Shown here one piece after another: positions 1-8,166 of a stretch of DNA of 64,000 bases. The number at the start of each line of letters is the position of its first letter. Positions within the stretch are counted from its first letter, which is position 1. A program made the position numbers and the translations under genes. Below the pieces are notes generated by a model. The model had not been told where the DNA came from. It saw only the letters and a program-made list of their open reading frames with translations, and made no database searches. Source of the stretch: a virus; the IMG/VR virus record IMGVR_UViG_3300008448_000001, positions 62,001 to 126,000 of that record; one strand, written 5' to 3'.

Positions 1-1
1 G

Positions 2-1333
2 GGGGCAGCACAGCATCCAATTTCAGAAGCGTTTGAAACGGATAAATCACCCGAGAGCAGGCTTCAGCGGTTAAAGCAAAAATTAGTAAGCGGTTCCATT
101 GGCGGTGCAGGCGCCGGCTTAGGTGTACTACTCTCCAGGACAATTAATCGGTATTTAGACAAAGACGCAGCATCCCGTTGCTGGAAAGGTTACGAGCCTG
201 TACCGGGTAAAACTCCTTACAGCGAAGACAGTTGCAAGCCGGTTGGTTCCAAAGCAAAGAAAAAGGAAAAGAAAGCAGCAGGCTGCGGCTGTGGTGGTCA
301 AAAGTGCGACAACTGCGGCACGGCACCTTGCGAGTGCAACTCCGGCGCAGATCCTTCACGTGCGGTGAAAATTGCCGCAGCCAGGCTTATCATCAAAGTG
401 GCAGGGACGCGGGGTCTATGGGACAACGTCCACGCTAAACGGAAACGAGGCGAAAAGCCTGCTAAGCCAGGCGAGAAGGATTATCCGGACAGCAAGTCGT
501 GGAACGCCACAGTGAAGGCTGGTGCAGTCGATAAGCTCATTTCGATGCTTGCCACTGGCAGACTCAAGCGGGCAGGTATCTTTTATCGAGATCTAGAAAC
601 ACCTTCGGCGACTATCGTCAATGATGACGACCGCTACGGATTGGCCGCAATGCGGACTCAAGAACCTCGTATGTTAACGCGTTTATTTAGTAACCCGGAA
701 ACTGACGCTTTGACGGCTTTGAGTGAGCTGAAAGCGAACAAACCGGAAAGCTTAGAGCGAACTACCCTTCCTGGGCGACATCTTTCGAACGAGTTTGGAG
801 CTACGCTTCAAAAACTTTATCCTTCTCGATACCGTGACCCACAAGAAGGCGAATTATTTTCAACGTTAACAGATTTGATCGACGAGGAGCCCGAGCCTGC
901 ATCCCGTAAAGACGTACAGGCAACGCGTCGACGATATGCTCCCATGATGCATCAACGGTATGCGTCTCAAGCCGATAAAGAAATGATCAGTAAACTTTTT
1001 TCCGCTTTGGAAAAAAGCTATTCAGAGCGCAAAACGAAAGCAGCCAGCGACATTGTTGCTTTAGCTAAGATTGCAGCCGAAGGTGCTTGGACTCGCTCCG
1101 AAGGTAAAAGCGAGTCCGGAGGGCTGAACGCTAAAGGCCGAGCCAGCCTTAAAGCACAAGGGCACGACATCAAACCGCCCGTGACCGAGGATAACCCCAC
1201 CGGTGAGCGAGCTGACCGCAGGGCAAGCTTTTGCGCTAGAATGTCCGGAATGAAGCGAAAGCGAACAAGTGCTGAAACGGCAAGAGACCCGGATAGCCGC
1301 ATCAATAAATCCTTGCGAAAATGGAAATGTTAA
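2..1333 (+). CDS. Hypothetical phage protein with Cys-rich patch (5'-truncated)
   Basis: The reading frame is open from the window edge, so the true start lies to the left; 443 residues are visible. In order there is a short glycine-rich hydrophobic stretch (about residues 32-46), a Lys-rich then Cys-rich patch (about 90-112, with CGCGG, CDNCG and CEC motifs) that could bind metal, a basic segment, and a C-terminal section of about 80 residues with a conserved-looking GGLNAKGRAS motif followed by an RRASFCARMSGM motif. I have seen that C-terminal pattern in many phage proteins of unknown function (a DUF6321-type domain, from memory). It ends at TAA directly abutting the ATG of the next gene, suggesting co-translation. 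The function is unknown. Confidence 0.75.
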   Translation, partial: GAAQHPISEAFETDKSPESRLQRLKQKLVSGSIGGAGAGLGVLLSRTINRYLDKDAASRCWKGYEPVPGKTPYSEDSCKPVGSKAKKKEKKAAGCGCGGQKCDNCGTAPCECNSGADPSRAVKIAAARLIIKVAGTRGLWDNVHAKRKRGEKPAKPGEKDYPDSKSWNATVKAGAVDKLISMLATGRLKRAGIFYRDLETPSATIVNDDDRYGLAAMRTQEPRMLTRLFSNPETDALTALSELKANKPESLERTTLPGRHLSNEFGATLQKLYPSRYRDPQEGELFSTLTDLIDEEPEPASRKDVQATRRRYAPMMHQRYASQADKEMISKLFSALEKSYSERKTKAASDIVALAKIAAEGAWTRSEGKSESGGLNAKGRASLKAQGHDIKPPVTEDNPTGERADRRASFCARMSGMKRKRTSAETARDPDSRINKSLRKWKC

Positions 1334-2599
1334 ATGCAAAGCAAAACCCAGCCCCGGCATATCCTTGTAAGCGGTCACAGTGGTGCAGGTAAATCCACTG
1401 TGTCCGAGGCTTTGGCTAAGAAGCTCAAAATGCCTTTGCTATCGATAGACAATCACCCTGAGTTTCAAACGTTCCTGACGTCTAACCCGGCTGCAAGCCA
1501 CTTAGACCCTCGGCACGCGGAGGGTACGGCTTTTCACGATCTTATTAAGCGGTTAGCTGCTGAAACACTAGCTGAGGCCGACTCGCCTTCCGTTGTAGAG
1601 GGAACTCAGCTAACCCACTTAGAGCCAGAAGAACTGAGCAATTTTGCTGATCGCATTTATGTCCGGGGCAACGCAAGACAGGTTCAAGCTCAGCGGCTTG
1701 CAAGAGCTAAAGCAAGGTGGGATGAGAAAGGTAAAACTTGGACTAAAGATGTAACGGATCGCAAGAAAAAGCTAGGCAAAGCTGTTTATAGCTTTCACGA
1801 TCAACACGTAAAAAACTACAGTCGTATTCCTGGTACGATCAAGTACGATTGGCGTAATGCAAATAGCTTTGACGATTTGCTTACAAATCTGAAAGCTAGC
1901 CGCGAGAAAACTGCAGCAGTTCGCCAGCTGCTTTCTAAAGCGGAGCTTACGGGCTCACGTGGTAGAGCCCAGGTTCACATAGACCCGGCTGTCATTGACC
2001 CGCGTGTAAATCCGATGGCGACTTTAGCCAAGCAGGCTGCTACAATGACTTTGCGGAAAATAACCATCCGCATTGGTTTTTCCCGCAACCCAGTCGAGCA
2101 AAACAGAAAAATGTCCTGCACAGAAGTTCTCCAAGACCTGCTTTACAACTGCATCGATGCCTCCTCCATGCTTAAAAAATGCCACTGGAATGCCCAGGGT
2201 ACGATGTTTAAGCCTCTGCACGATTTCTTGGGAAGCGGCTACGAGCTTTTAGACTCGCTCACGGACGACGTTGCAGAACGTATGGCTACGCTTGACAGCC
2301 CTGCCGATAGCTCACCCGCGAAGGTGGCCGCAAAGTCAGCGTTGACCGCTTTGCCAACAAAGTTCATGCAAGCCGACAATATTTTAGTTGAAATGGACAG
2401 CCGACTTTCAACGCTTGTTGACAAATTCAAAGCGGCTATTTCTGATACGGAAGACGATCCTGTGACCAGCAACATGCTACAGGATATGACGCAGAGACTT
2501 GAGAAGTATCACTGGATGCTTCGGCGTCAGAATGAAAAGCGGGAAACGGCTTCAAAGGAAGCCGCCGCAAGGGTGTTGGCTTCTTTTATAAAGGTCTAG
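1334..2599 (+). CDS. P-loop kinase-like domain fused to Dps/ferritin-like domain
   Basis: The 421-residue product has a Walker A motif GHSGAGKST near residues 14-22 in a fold typical of small P-loop kinases, running to about residue 195. After a linker, residues about 265-415 look Dps-like: a HWNAQG motif (His284) followed by LHDFLGSGYELLDSLTDDVAERM, then a late helix ending in KYHWMLRR. Dps proteins are ferritin-fold iron-storage and DNA-protection proteins whose first helix carries such a His-Trp-Asn motif. The start abuts the upstream stop codon. I infer that the two domains are joined because both act on, or are carried with, the virion or its DNA; no substrate can be named. The domain calls rest on motifs only. 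Confidence 0.65.
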   Translation: MQSKTQPRHILVSGHSGAGKSTVSEALAKKLKMPLLSIDNHPEFQTFLTSNPAASHLDPRHAEGTAFHDLIKRLAAETLAEADSPSVVEGTQLTHLEPEELSNFADRIYVRGNARQVQAQRLARAKARWDEKGKTWTKDVTDRKKKLGKAVYSFHDQHVKNYSRIPGTIKYDWRNANSFDDLLTNLKASREKTAAVRQLLSKAELTGSRGRAQVHIDPAVIDPRVNPMATLAKQAATMTLRKITIRIGFSRNPVEQNRKMSCTEVLQDLLYNCIDASSMLKKCHWNAQGTMFKPLHDFLGSGYELLDSLTDDVAERMATLDSPADSSPAKVAAKSALTALPTKFMQADNILVEMDSRLSTLVDKFKAAISDTEDDPVTSNMLQDMTQRLEKYHWMLRRQNEKRETASKEAAARVLASFIKV

Positions 2600-2636
2600 T
2601 AATTAGACGCTCTCGCTTAAAAACGGATTTAACGAT

Positions 2637-4370
2637 ATGTTGCAACCGGACGTTTGTCTCACAGTTGTCCTCGACGAAGCCGACAATTTCCTTGTCATTC
2701 GTCGAAGCGCAAGGAACACGCGTTCCGGTCAGTGGGAACCGCCGCTCGGCCACCGTGATCCCGGTGAGATCGCAACGTCTGCTGCTTTAAGGGAGGTAGA
2801 GGAAGAGACGGGACTTTCTGTTCGCTTGTTCAGCGGAACGCTTAACAAGCGAACGGGTGACGGTAAACGTATTCGCTTGTTCTTGGCAAGGGCAACGGGC
2901 AGTAAGCCATCGGTTAAAACTGAGCCAAGCGAGCACGATGCGCACAAGTGGTTGTCTTTAGATCAAATGAACTCGTTGCAAGACTGCCACGAAACATTGA
3001 AAACGGATATTTCAGCTTTACTCAAGGCCAACAAACAAACAAAAGAGGCTAGTATGTTTCCTGCCGCAGGACAACCGGGATTAGGATCACAATTCGCACC
3101 TCGCTTTTCCGGGACTTATCAGCCTCGGCTAGCAGGTAACCCGAATCCACTTGCGAGTGTTCAACCTCCGGACGTTACAAAGGCGGATACGGCAGGCGTT
3201 CAACAGGCTTTAGCCAAGGTTGGATCCATGTGTCGCACGGCGACCGGGGACGGGCCTAAGCGTTACAAAGTGAACCCGGAAGATACTGCCATCGGAGAAA
3301 AAGCGTTTGAAAGCCTGGATCGCTTTAAGCGAGCCGGGCTTAATAACTTTCAAGCTAGCTTTTTCAGCCGCATGGTTGAAGAAGGCCGGAGCTCGACGCA
3401 AATCAAGCAGGCGATCGAAATGACGGGCAAAAGATTTGGAAATGCCGTCGCTGGCGAACTGGCGGAAGGTTTTTCCAAGCTTGCAGGTATTGGTGCTGTG
3501 CCGGATTTTACTTCGCCTCCAAAGCCGATTTCGCCGGCAGGGATTGGCAAAGCGACGCAACCGCTTTCAAGTGGTTCGCCCGGGCCCGCTAATCCAAAAG
3601 GTACGATTGGCGGTGCTTTGATGTCGTATGCAAAAGAGCCGTACGATCACCGCAGCGAAAAACCACTTGGCGGTTATCTTCCTATGTTTCCCGGAATGCT
3701 CCGAGGAGCCTTGCCGGGGGTTATGCAGGGTGCTGGAACGGCTGCGACAGGGACTGGAGCCGCTGCGACGGGGGCTGGATCGACTGCGGGGTCCGGGGCT
3801 GGTGCGGCTGCGGGCTTAAGCGGTGGGTCGTGGCTACCTTGGGCGAGCAGCACAGCTGCAGCGGCTGCAGCTCCCGCCGCAGCTAGAACTTGGAAAGATC
3901 TCGGTAGAGAGGCTTTAGCCACCGCTGGCGGTATGTCCCTGGGTGGACTTGGTATGAGTTCAGTTATGCCGAATGTTGACGACATAACGGACAAGTTTCT
4001 CTCACACCCTAAGCTCGCCCCTTTGTTAGAACTCGCAGGAAATGTGAATTCCGGCCAGGCTTTCGACCTCAAAGGTATGTTTGAGCAAAACAAAGACTGG
4101 TTGATACCGCTACTTGCCACTATGGCGGCGGGTACGGCTGGCGGAGGCATGCTCGGGGGTTCGAGCGGAGCGCTGGGTGGTGCGATAGGCTTACCTTTGA
4201 TTTACTACCTCATGCAGAACCCGGAAGCACTGAGCCAGTTCACAGGCGGGGCCAAGGCACCGGCAGCACAAGCTCCAGCGGCACAAGCTCGACCGACAGC
4301 TGGTCCGATGCGACCAGGTGGTGCTATCGCGAATCCGGCGACCGAAACCTTTACACCGGCTTCGGAGTAA
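2637..4370 (+). CDS. Nudix hydrolase domain fused to glycine-rich virion-type protein
   Basis: The N-terminal 135 residues are a Nudix domain with a complete Nudix box (G-x5-E-x7-REVEEETGL, about residues 38-60). Nudix enzymes hydrolyse nucleoside diphosphates linked to another group, such as oxidised dNTPs or capped RNA ends. The rest of the 577 residues is a different kind of protein: a helical segment near 215-275 with an FFSRMVEEGRSSTQI motif, then Gly/Ala/Pro-rich stretches and two hydrophobic glycine-zipper-like segments (about 430-440 and 485-525). Such tails resemble phage internal or membrane-penetrating virion proteins. A similar helical motif recurs in the protein at 32981-33448. 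The substrate is unknown, and the virion role is inference. Confidence 0.65.
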   Translation: MLQPDVCLTVVLDEADNFLVIRRSARNTRSGQWEPPLGHRDPGEIATSAALREVEEETGLSVRLFSGTLNKRTGDGKRIRLFLARATGSKPSVKTEPSEHDAHKWLSLDQMNSLQDCHETLKTDISALLKANKQTKEASMFPAAGQPGLGSQFAPRFSGTYQPRLAGNPNPLASVQPPDVTKADTAGVQQALAKVGSMCRTATGDGPKRYKVNPEDTAIGEKAFESLDRFKRAGLNNFQASFFSRMVEEGRSSTQIKQAIEMTGKRFGNAVAGELAEGFSKLAGIGAVPDFTSPPKPISPAGIGKATQPLSSGSPGPANPKGTIGGALMSYAKEPYDHRSEKPLGGYLPMFPGMLRGALPGVMQGAGTAATGTGAAATGAGSTAGSGAGAAAGLSGGSWLPWASSTAAAAAAPAAARTWKDLGREALATAGGMSLGGLGMSSVMPNVDDITDKFLSHPKLAPLLELAGNVNSGQAFDLKGMFEQNKDWLIPLLATMAAGTAGGGMLGGSSGALGGAIGLPLIYYLMQNPEALSQFTGGAKAPAAQAPAAQARPTAGPMRPGGAIANPATETFTPASE

Positions 4371-4640
4371 CGTATACTGCCGAGACTAAACCGCTGTGAG
4401 ATAGCGACTACAGGGTCGAAGGTTTGTTCAATTTGCCCTGTAGTCCTGCGCTCGAGCAGGGCGAAAGCACGACGTAGAAAAGTCCTTCGCATGCGTGCTT
4501 CGGTTAGTTGTTAGCAGTGTGTTCTGCTCCGGGTCAACCGTCTCCGTCGGTATCCTTCCCGGTCAGCCTGAAACCTCTGTTGAGGCGGTCAACAAGTTTC
4601 GACTAAGGGTTCAGCCCAGGCGCAACTAACCAACTCACTT
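4371..4640 (+). ncRNA. Candidate structured non-coding RNA
   Basis: There is no credible gene for about 430 bp after position 4370, but pairing is dense. Nine-base arms ACTACAGGG and CCCTGTAGT pair around 4409-4446, followed by a CCTGC/GCAGG hairpin. GGTTAGTTG (4502-4510) is the exact complement of CAACTAACC (4623-4631) and closes a domain of about 130 nt holding smaller hairpins (AGCAG/CTGCT, CCGGG/CCCGG, CCTC/GAGG, GGG/CCC). This resembles a multi-branched structured RNA. I cannot match it to RNase P, tmRNA or 6S RNA. The ends are approximate. Confidence 0.4.
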
Positions 4641-4646
4641 TTACAC

Positions 4647-4675
4647 TTTTTTCTGGCGACTCTCGCCGCTATAAT
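4647..4675 (+). promoter_or_regulatory. Sigma70-like promoter (TATAAT)
   Basis: A perfect TATAAT lies at 4670-4675. The region 17 nt upstream is T-rich without a good TTGACA, so the -35 is weak. It would start transcription just ahead of a five-codon ORF and a strong hairpin (4769-4808), and then the gene at 4823. Confidence 0.4.
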
Positions 4676-4730
4676 CGGGAAGTCAGTGCTTTTGTTGCAC
4701 GTTTGACTTTTCTCGGAGGGGAAACAGTCT

Positions 4731-4748
4731 ATGTACACTTACCTTTAA
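4731..4748 (+). CDS. Five-codon leader ORF (possible)
   Basis: ATG TAC ACT TAC CTT TAA encodes MYTYL. A GGAGG lies at 4715-4719, 11 nt before the ATG, which is a long spacing. It sits between a TATAAT box and a terminator-type hairpin, the layout of an attenuator leader. It may be chance. Confidence 0.2.
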   Translation: MYTYL

Positions 4749-4768
4749 GGGGGTGATCCGTATCTCGG

Positions 4769-4808
4769 ACAATCCCGTCTAGGTCTTGTACTTAGACGGG
4801 ATTGTTTC
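4769..4808 (+). terminator. Strong hairpin, terminator or attenuator
   Basis: A 13-bp perfect stem (4769-4781 with 4793-4805) and an 11-nt loop is followed by TTCG, so the U-tract is short. Its 3' arm reaches to within 20 nt of the next start codon, so it could regulate readthrough into the gene at 4823 rather than end an operon. Confidence 0.5.
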
Positions 4809-4822
4809 GTATAGGCTTGAAC

Positions 4823-5434
4823 ATGTGGCCTTTTAACGGCATCCGAAAGCAGCTGGAAGAGCTTAAAAAGCTTTGCTTTGTTCTACGCTGCGGGCAAGAG
4901 GTCGCTGAAAGAAGCAATCTTCTGTTCTACACGAACTTGTCTCTCCGGCTGGATCGCATCGAAAAACTCCAAAAACAACTGTTGTTTAGGCTTGGCCCAG
5001 GAAATGTTTCTATTCGAGTTACAGGGGAAACCAGTATGGCCGATGTGCTTTTGTTTGTTGTTTATCTTCCACCCAAATCTGCACCGGATGTCGTCGCTCG
5101 AGAGCTTACTGTCGAGATTGACGGCGAAACTCAGGTGTTGGAACTTGACGCGGATTCTACACAAGTTTCGGATCTTTTCGGGCTCGAAGGGTCGACCGTG
5201 TCGCTGTCGCTGGTCGACATTGACAACGCGGATAATCGATCTGGAGCCAGCGTTTTTAACACAACCCTCAAGGACACGATTGCTCCACCTAAGCCCGGTG
5301 TTCTGGGTCTGGAAGTCACCGCTGAGCGTCCGAAAGCTCCGGCGGCTGAAACTCCGAATGTCGAGGCGGACACTTCTTCCTCTTCGGATGTTGTTGACAG
5401 TGCTACTGACATTGATGCTTCTGCTAGTGAGTAG
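4823..5434 (+). CDS. Hypothetical protein, coiled-coil N-terminus and beta-rich domain
   Basis: The 203-residue product has an amphipathic helical N-terminus (about 1-55, Lys/Leu/Glu-rich), then a beta-rich section (about 60-150) with a segment around DTIAPPKPG, and ends in a low-complexity acidic Ser/Asp/Ala tail. I chose the ATG at 4823; an in-frame TTG at 4802 lies inside the upstream hairpin stem and has no ribosome binding site. I have seen the DTIAPPKPG-type segment in phage and environmental bacterial hypothetical proteins (memory only). It sits between two virion-like genes, so a virion role is plausible but not shown. Confidence 0.55.
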   Translation: MWPFNGIRKQLEELKKLCFVLRCGQEVAERSNLLFYTNLSLRLDRIEKLQKQLLFRLGPGNVSIRVTGETSMADVLLFVVYLPPKSAPDVVARELTVEIDGETQVLELDADSTQVSDLFGLEGSTVSLSLVDIDNADNRSGASVFNTTLKDTIAPPKPGVLGLEVTAERPKAPAAETPNVEADTSSSSDVVDSATDIDASASE

Positions 5435-5451
5435 CTAACTCGGAGATTATC

Positions 5452-6732
5452 ATGTTGCAAAGTCGTATCAAAGCTGCTGCCAGCAAATGTGTTTTAAGGG
5501 CCCTTTGTAAAAAGGCAAACAGCCGCAAGCAAATGCGGGCCTTTATCGTGAAGCTGGCGGCAGATAGGCTGCAAGAAGCATACAGGTTTGCACCTCGTGG
5601 CAGCACGACGCAACGGATGTCGCCCTTTCCTGGGGCACCGGGTCGGGAATCGATTCTTCGACCATCGCTTGCAAAACAAGCTTTTGCAGGTGCGAAGGGC
5701 TCGACGGGAATGTCCGGGGCTCCTCCAGCACCTAAGGCACCAGCTATGCCATCGGCGCCAAAGCTGACAGCTGAAACCAAGTTCTTCAACCCGCAAAACT
5801 CAAATTACGCAGCAATGCGAGGCCCGGATCCTGCAAGGCTTGCACCCAAACCGCAAAGACGACCGGGCATGTCTAACCAGATCAATTACGGTACTGGGCC
5901 TAGCGGTAACCAGGTAACGGCGGACATTGTTCCTGGCGGCACGATGCCTGTTGCAAGGCCCGTGGGTGCAACAACAGCAACTAATCGCCCTTCTGACGCA
6001 GACCACAAAACCAGACAAAAACTTTTTAATGAAAACACCCGTGCAGCCAGAGAAGCGGCAGCTGCGGGTCAAGCAGCACCTGGCAGTCCGTCCCTAACCC
6101 AGTTGCTAGCTAGAATGACGCCAAGCCAAAGGCGAGCTTACAGCCGACAGTTGTACGATTCACCTGGGCAATACGCCAATCGAAATCAGATAGCCGCACA
6201 AGAGTTGGCCCGCCAAGACGCGGCAAATGCTCCACCTGCGCCAGAAGCTGCGGCTATCCCTATTCCAGAAGTTGAACCAGAACCGGCAACCCCTTTCGCT
6301 ACTCCGATCGAGACAGCACCGGAGCCGCAAAGCCTGCCTATACCGGAGCGGTCGATTTCGGCGGAAAGTGCTAGCAATTGGAGGCCACCGCCTAAACCCA
6401 ATCCTTTAGGGTTAGACGCGACTGCCGCGCCTAATTTGAACGTGGATCCAAGGGCCGCAGTCGCTTCAGCGGGACGCACTGCAGGCCAGCGACTGCAACC
6501 GACGGTAAACCCCAACTATTTGTTTGACCTGTTTTCAAGAATAAGGGAGGTCATGCCGGGTTTCGGTAACCAAGTCGAGAGCAAAGATGCTCCTTTTAGT
6601 CGCATGCTACCGCAGCAGCTTGAGCAGGCAGACAAGGACCGGTATCTTTGGCATGGCATTGATTGGTTGCAGCGCGGAACGCCTTTGGGCGACACTGCTC
6701 GAAGGCAGGAACAAGAGCAATTTCAGCTCTAG
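5452..6732 (+). CDS. Pro/Ala-rich hypothetical virion-type protein
   Basis: The 426-residue product starts with a basic helical segment (about 1-45) and then consists mostly of Pro, Ala, Gln and Asn with little predicted fold, for example the proline-rich region around 260-310. A short region near 210-235 (LLARMTPSQRRAYSRQLYDS) looks helical. The start ATG has a GGAG ribosome site, and a clear terminator follows. Disordered proteins of this kind are common as internal head or linker proteins of large phages. I recognise no family. Confidence 0.55.
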   Translation: MLQSRIKAAASKCVLRALCKKANSRKQMRAFIVKLAADRLQEAYRFAPRGSTTQRMSPFPGAPGRESILRPSLAKQAFAGAKGSTGMSGAPPAPKAPAMPSAPKLTAETKFFNPQNSNYAAMRGPDPARLAPKPQRRPGMSNQINYGTGPSGNQVTADIVPGGTMPVARPVGATTATNRPSDADHKTRQKLFNENTRAAREAAAAGQAAPGSPSLTQLLARMTPSQRRAYSRQLYDSPGQYANRNQIAAQELARQDAANAPPAPEAAAIPIPEVEPEPATPFATPIETAPEPQSLPIPERSISAESASNWRPPPKPNPLGLDATAAPNLNVDPRAAVASAGRTAGQRLQPTVNPNYLFDLFSRIREVMPGFGNQVESKDAPFSRMLPQQLEQADKDRYLWHGIDWLQRGTPLGDTARRQEQEQFQL

Positions 6733-6755
6733 CTAAGCACGCTCCAGCCCACTTG

Positions 6756-6784
6756 AATACCCGGCACACGCCGGGTATTTTTTT
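6756..6784 (+). terminator. Rho-independent terminator
   Basis: A 10-bp GC-rich stem (6756-6765 with 6770-6779), an ACAC loop and a run of seven T residues form a textbook intrinsic terminator 24 bp after the stop codon of the preceding gene. It separates that operon from the promoter at 6787. Confidence 0.85.
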
Positions 6785-6786
6785 GC

Positions 6787-6814
6787 TTGACACTTGCCAG
6801 CTTGTGGTTATCTT
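6787..6814 (+). promoter_or_regulatory. Sigma70-like promoter
   Basis: A perfect TTGACA (6787-6792) is followed after 16 nt by TATCTT (6809-6814), directly downstream of a terminator and 38 bp before the gene at 6852. A second possible box, TTTAGTTCGTCG (6823 on), matches the sequence TATAGTTCGTCG at 15979. Confidence 0.55.
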
Positions 6815-6851
6815 GCTGGGTGTTTAGTTCGTCGTTGTGTAAAGGAAAGCT

Positions 6852-7673
6852 ATGCTTGAAGATTTATTTAAAGCGAATTGCAAGCTTGATCCGTTATCGG
6901 ATTTTGGCTTTCCCGAACGCGTTCAATGCTCTTATTCGCTTGCTCAGGTTGCAAAAGGGTGGTTTACCTTGTCTCCTTTGAAGTGTTACCCGGATAATCA
7001 ACTGGAAGACGCTCTCGACGCGATGTACCGGGAGGAGACTAAAGACGTATTCGAAGAGTTTAAGCAGCTGAAGGACATCTTTCATTTCACATTTGGTGAA
7101 CATGGTCCTTGCCTGACTGTACACGACGGTAAACTGCAGATGAAAGGTTCGGCCAGCTTGCCGATAGCAAAGCTGCTCGAGTTGCGACGAAGTGGCATGT
7201 CTGGTTTTCGTTTAATGCAAGAGTTATACCTATTACTTTTGGCGGGCGGGGTAGGCATCGCGTCGGGTCCGCAGGCCTTGCATGCAGGAGAAATTGAGTA
7301 CTCTGCTAGATTTTCAATGCCCGGTAAAACGTATACGTTAACCGTAGACGCGGCGACATTCGCATACCTCATGCGGCGGTTGTTTGGTTGGTGTGGTCAC
7401 GGTGAGTCGATGAATACAACGATAACGAGTTTTCTTCTTCGCGAAGCTGTTTCAGTGGCGAACTTGACGGTAGCAAATCAACAAGGTGTAATCGATACTT
7501 GGTGCAGAGCATACTCAGACATGAAGTTGGAAAAGGAACGGTTGCAAGATTTGCTTTCGCAGGCTAACGATGAGCTCGCTGTGCTGCGAGTAAAATTTGG
7601 CAGTAAAAAGTTAGCCACCCCGTTGACGACGATCAAAGCGAAGCGTAAAGTAACTCGCCTTCCAACTAAGTAA
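6852..7673 (+). CDS. Hypothetical protein with C-terminal coiled coil
   Basis: A good ribosome site (AAAGGAAAG) precedes the ATG of this 273-residue protein. A hydrophobic stretch at about 124-135 (LYLLLLAGGVGIA) could be buried core rather than membrane, since flanking sequence is mixed. Residues about 215-250 (MKLEKERLQDLLSQANDELAVL) form a likely coiled coil, and the C-terminus is Lys/Arg-rich. It has its own promoter and is separated from the upstream operon by a terminator, which suggests regulated, possibly early expression. I recognise no family. Confidence 0.6.
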   Translation: MLEDLFKANCKLDPLSDFGFPERVQCSYSLAQVAKGWFTLSPLKCYPDNQLEDALDAMYREETKDVFEEFKQLKDIFHFTFGEHGPCLTVHDGKLQMKGSASLPIAKLLELRRSGMSGFRLMQELYLLLLAGGVGIASGPQALHAGEIEYSARFSMPGKTYTLTVDAATFAYLMRRLFGWCGHGESMNTTITSFLLREAVSVANLTVANQQGVIDTWCRAYSDMKLEKERLQDLLSQANDELAVLRVKFGSKKLATPLTTIKAKRKVTRLPTK

Positions 7674-7701
7674 CGGAAGCCCTCAAGCTTGGTAAAGTAC
7701 T

Positions 7702-7734
7702 AAGCGATTCAAAATCGCTTTCACGGACGAAAGC
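7702..7734 (+). promoter_or_regulatory. Two mutually exclusive hairpins upstream of secreted protein
   Basis: AAGCGATT (7702-7709) pairs with AATCGCTT (7713-7720). The 3' part of that arm can instead form GCTTTC (7717-7722) with GAAAGC (7729-7734). The two cannot form together. They lie just ahead of the ribosome site of the gene at 7754, where a switch could act. Confidence 0.3.
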
Positions 7735-7753
7735 AAAGCAAGTGGGAGTGGTT

Positions 7754-8158
7754 ATGCGTAAGTTGATGTTGCTCTGTGCTTTGGTCTGCAGTTCAAATGC
7801 TTTTGCACAGTCTAGCCCGTCCGATCGCCATGTTGTTTCGAGCGGATTTGTTCTCGCTCCTGGCGAGAAGATCATCGCTGTTAACGGCGTTCCTGTAGCA
7901 CAAGAAACCGTTTGCCAAGGCAGACCTGTGGTGGCCGGAAGCGTTGCCCAGGCCAAAGCACAGCAGCAAGCTGCAGAGGGACGAATGCGGCACGTTGGAG
8001 GTGGCATGGGTGCCGGTAGCTACGAGGGCGTAGGTTTCTCGACCGTGTCAGCGGAACACGCTGTTTCTAAATGTTGCTACTGGGGGCAGCGAAAAGCTAT
8101 TGACATTGGTGTCGCTCGCGGTAGAAATGGTTGGTATGCAACAGTGATTTATCGCTAG
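7754..8158 (+). CDS. Small secreted protein with CCYWG motif
   Basis: The 134-residue product begins with a clear signal peptide: MRK, a hydrophobic core and an AFA-Q cleavage site near residue 19. I start at the second Met because it gives the better signal peptide and has GGGAGTGG upstream; an in-frame start four codons earlier exists. The mature part has a KAQQQAAEGRM segment, a Gly-rich stretch and a C-terminal CCYWGQR...GVARGRNGWYA motif. From memory this C-terminal pattern occurs in planctomycete proteins of unknown function, which hints at the host and at acquisition from it. A role at the host envelope is inference. Confidence 0.65.
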   Translation: MRKLMLLCALVCSSNAFAQSSPSDRHVVSSGFVLAPGEKIIAVNGVPVAQETVCQGRPVVAGSVAQAKAQQQAAEGRMRHVGGGMGAGSYEGVGFSTVSAEHAVSKCCYWGQRKAIDIGVARGRNGWYATVIYR

Positions 8159-8166
8159 TTGAAACA

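Noticed and set aside
3674-4150. Antisense open frame of 158 codons within the Nudix fusion gene
   Set aside because: It is the complement of Gly/Ala-rich coding sequence, giving Pro/Ala/Ser-rich shadow protein with no ribosome site.
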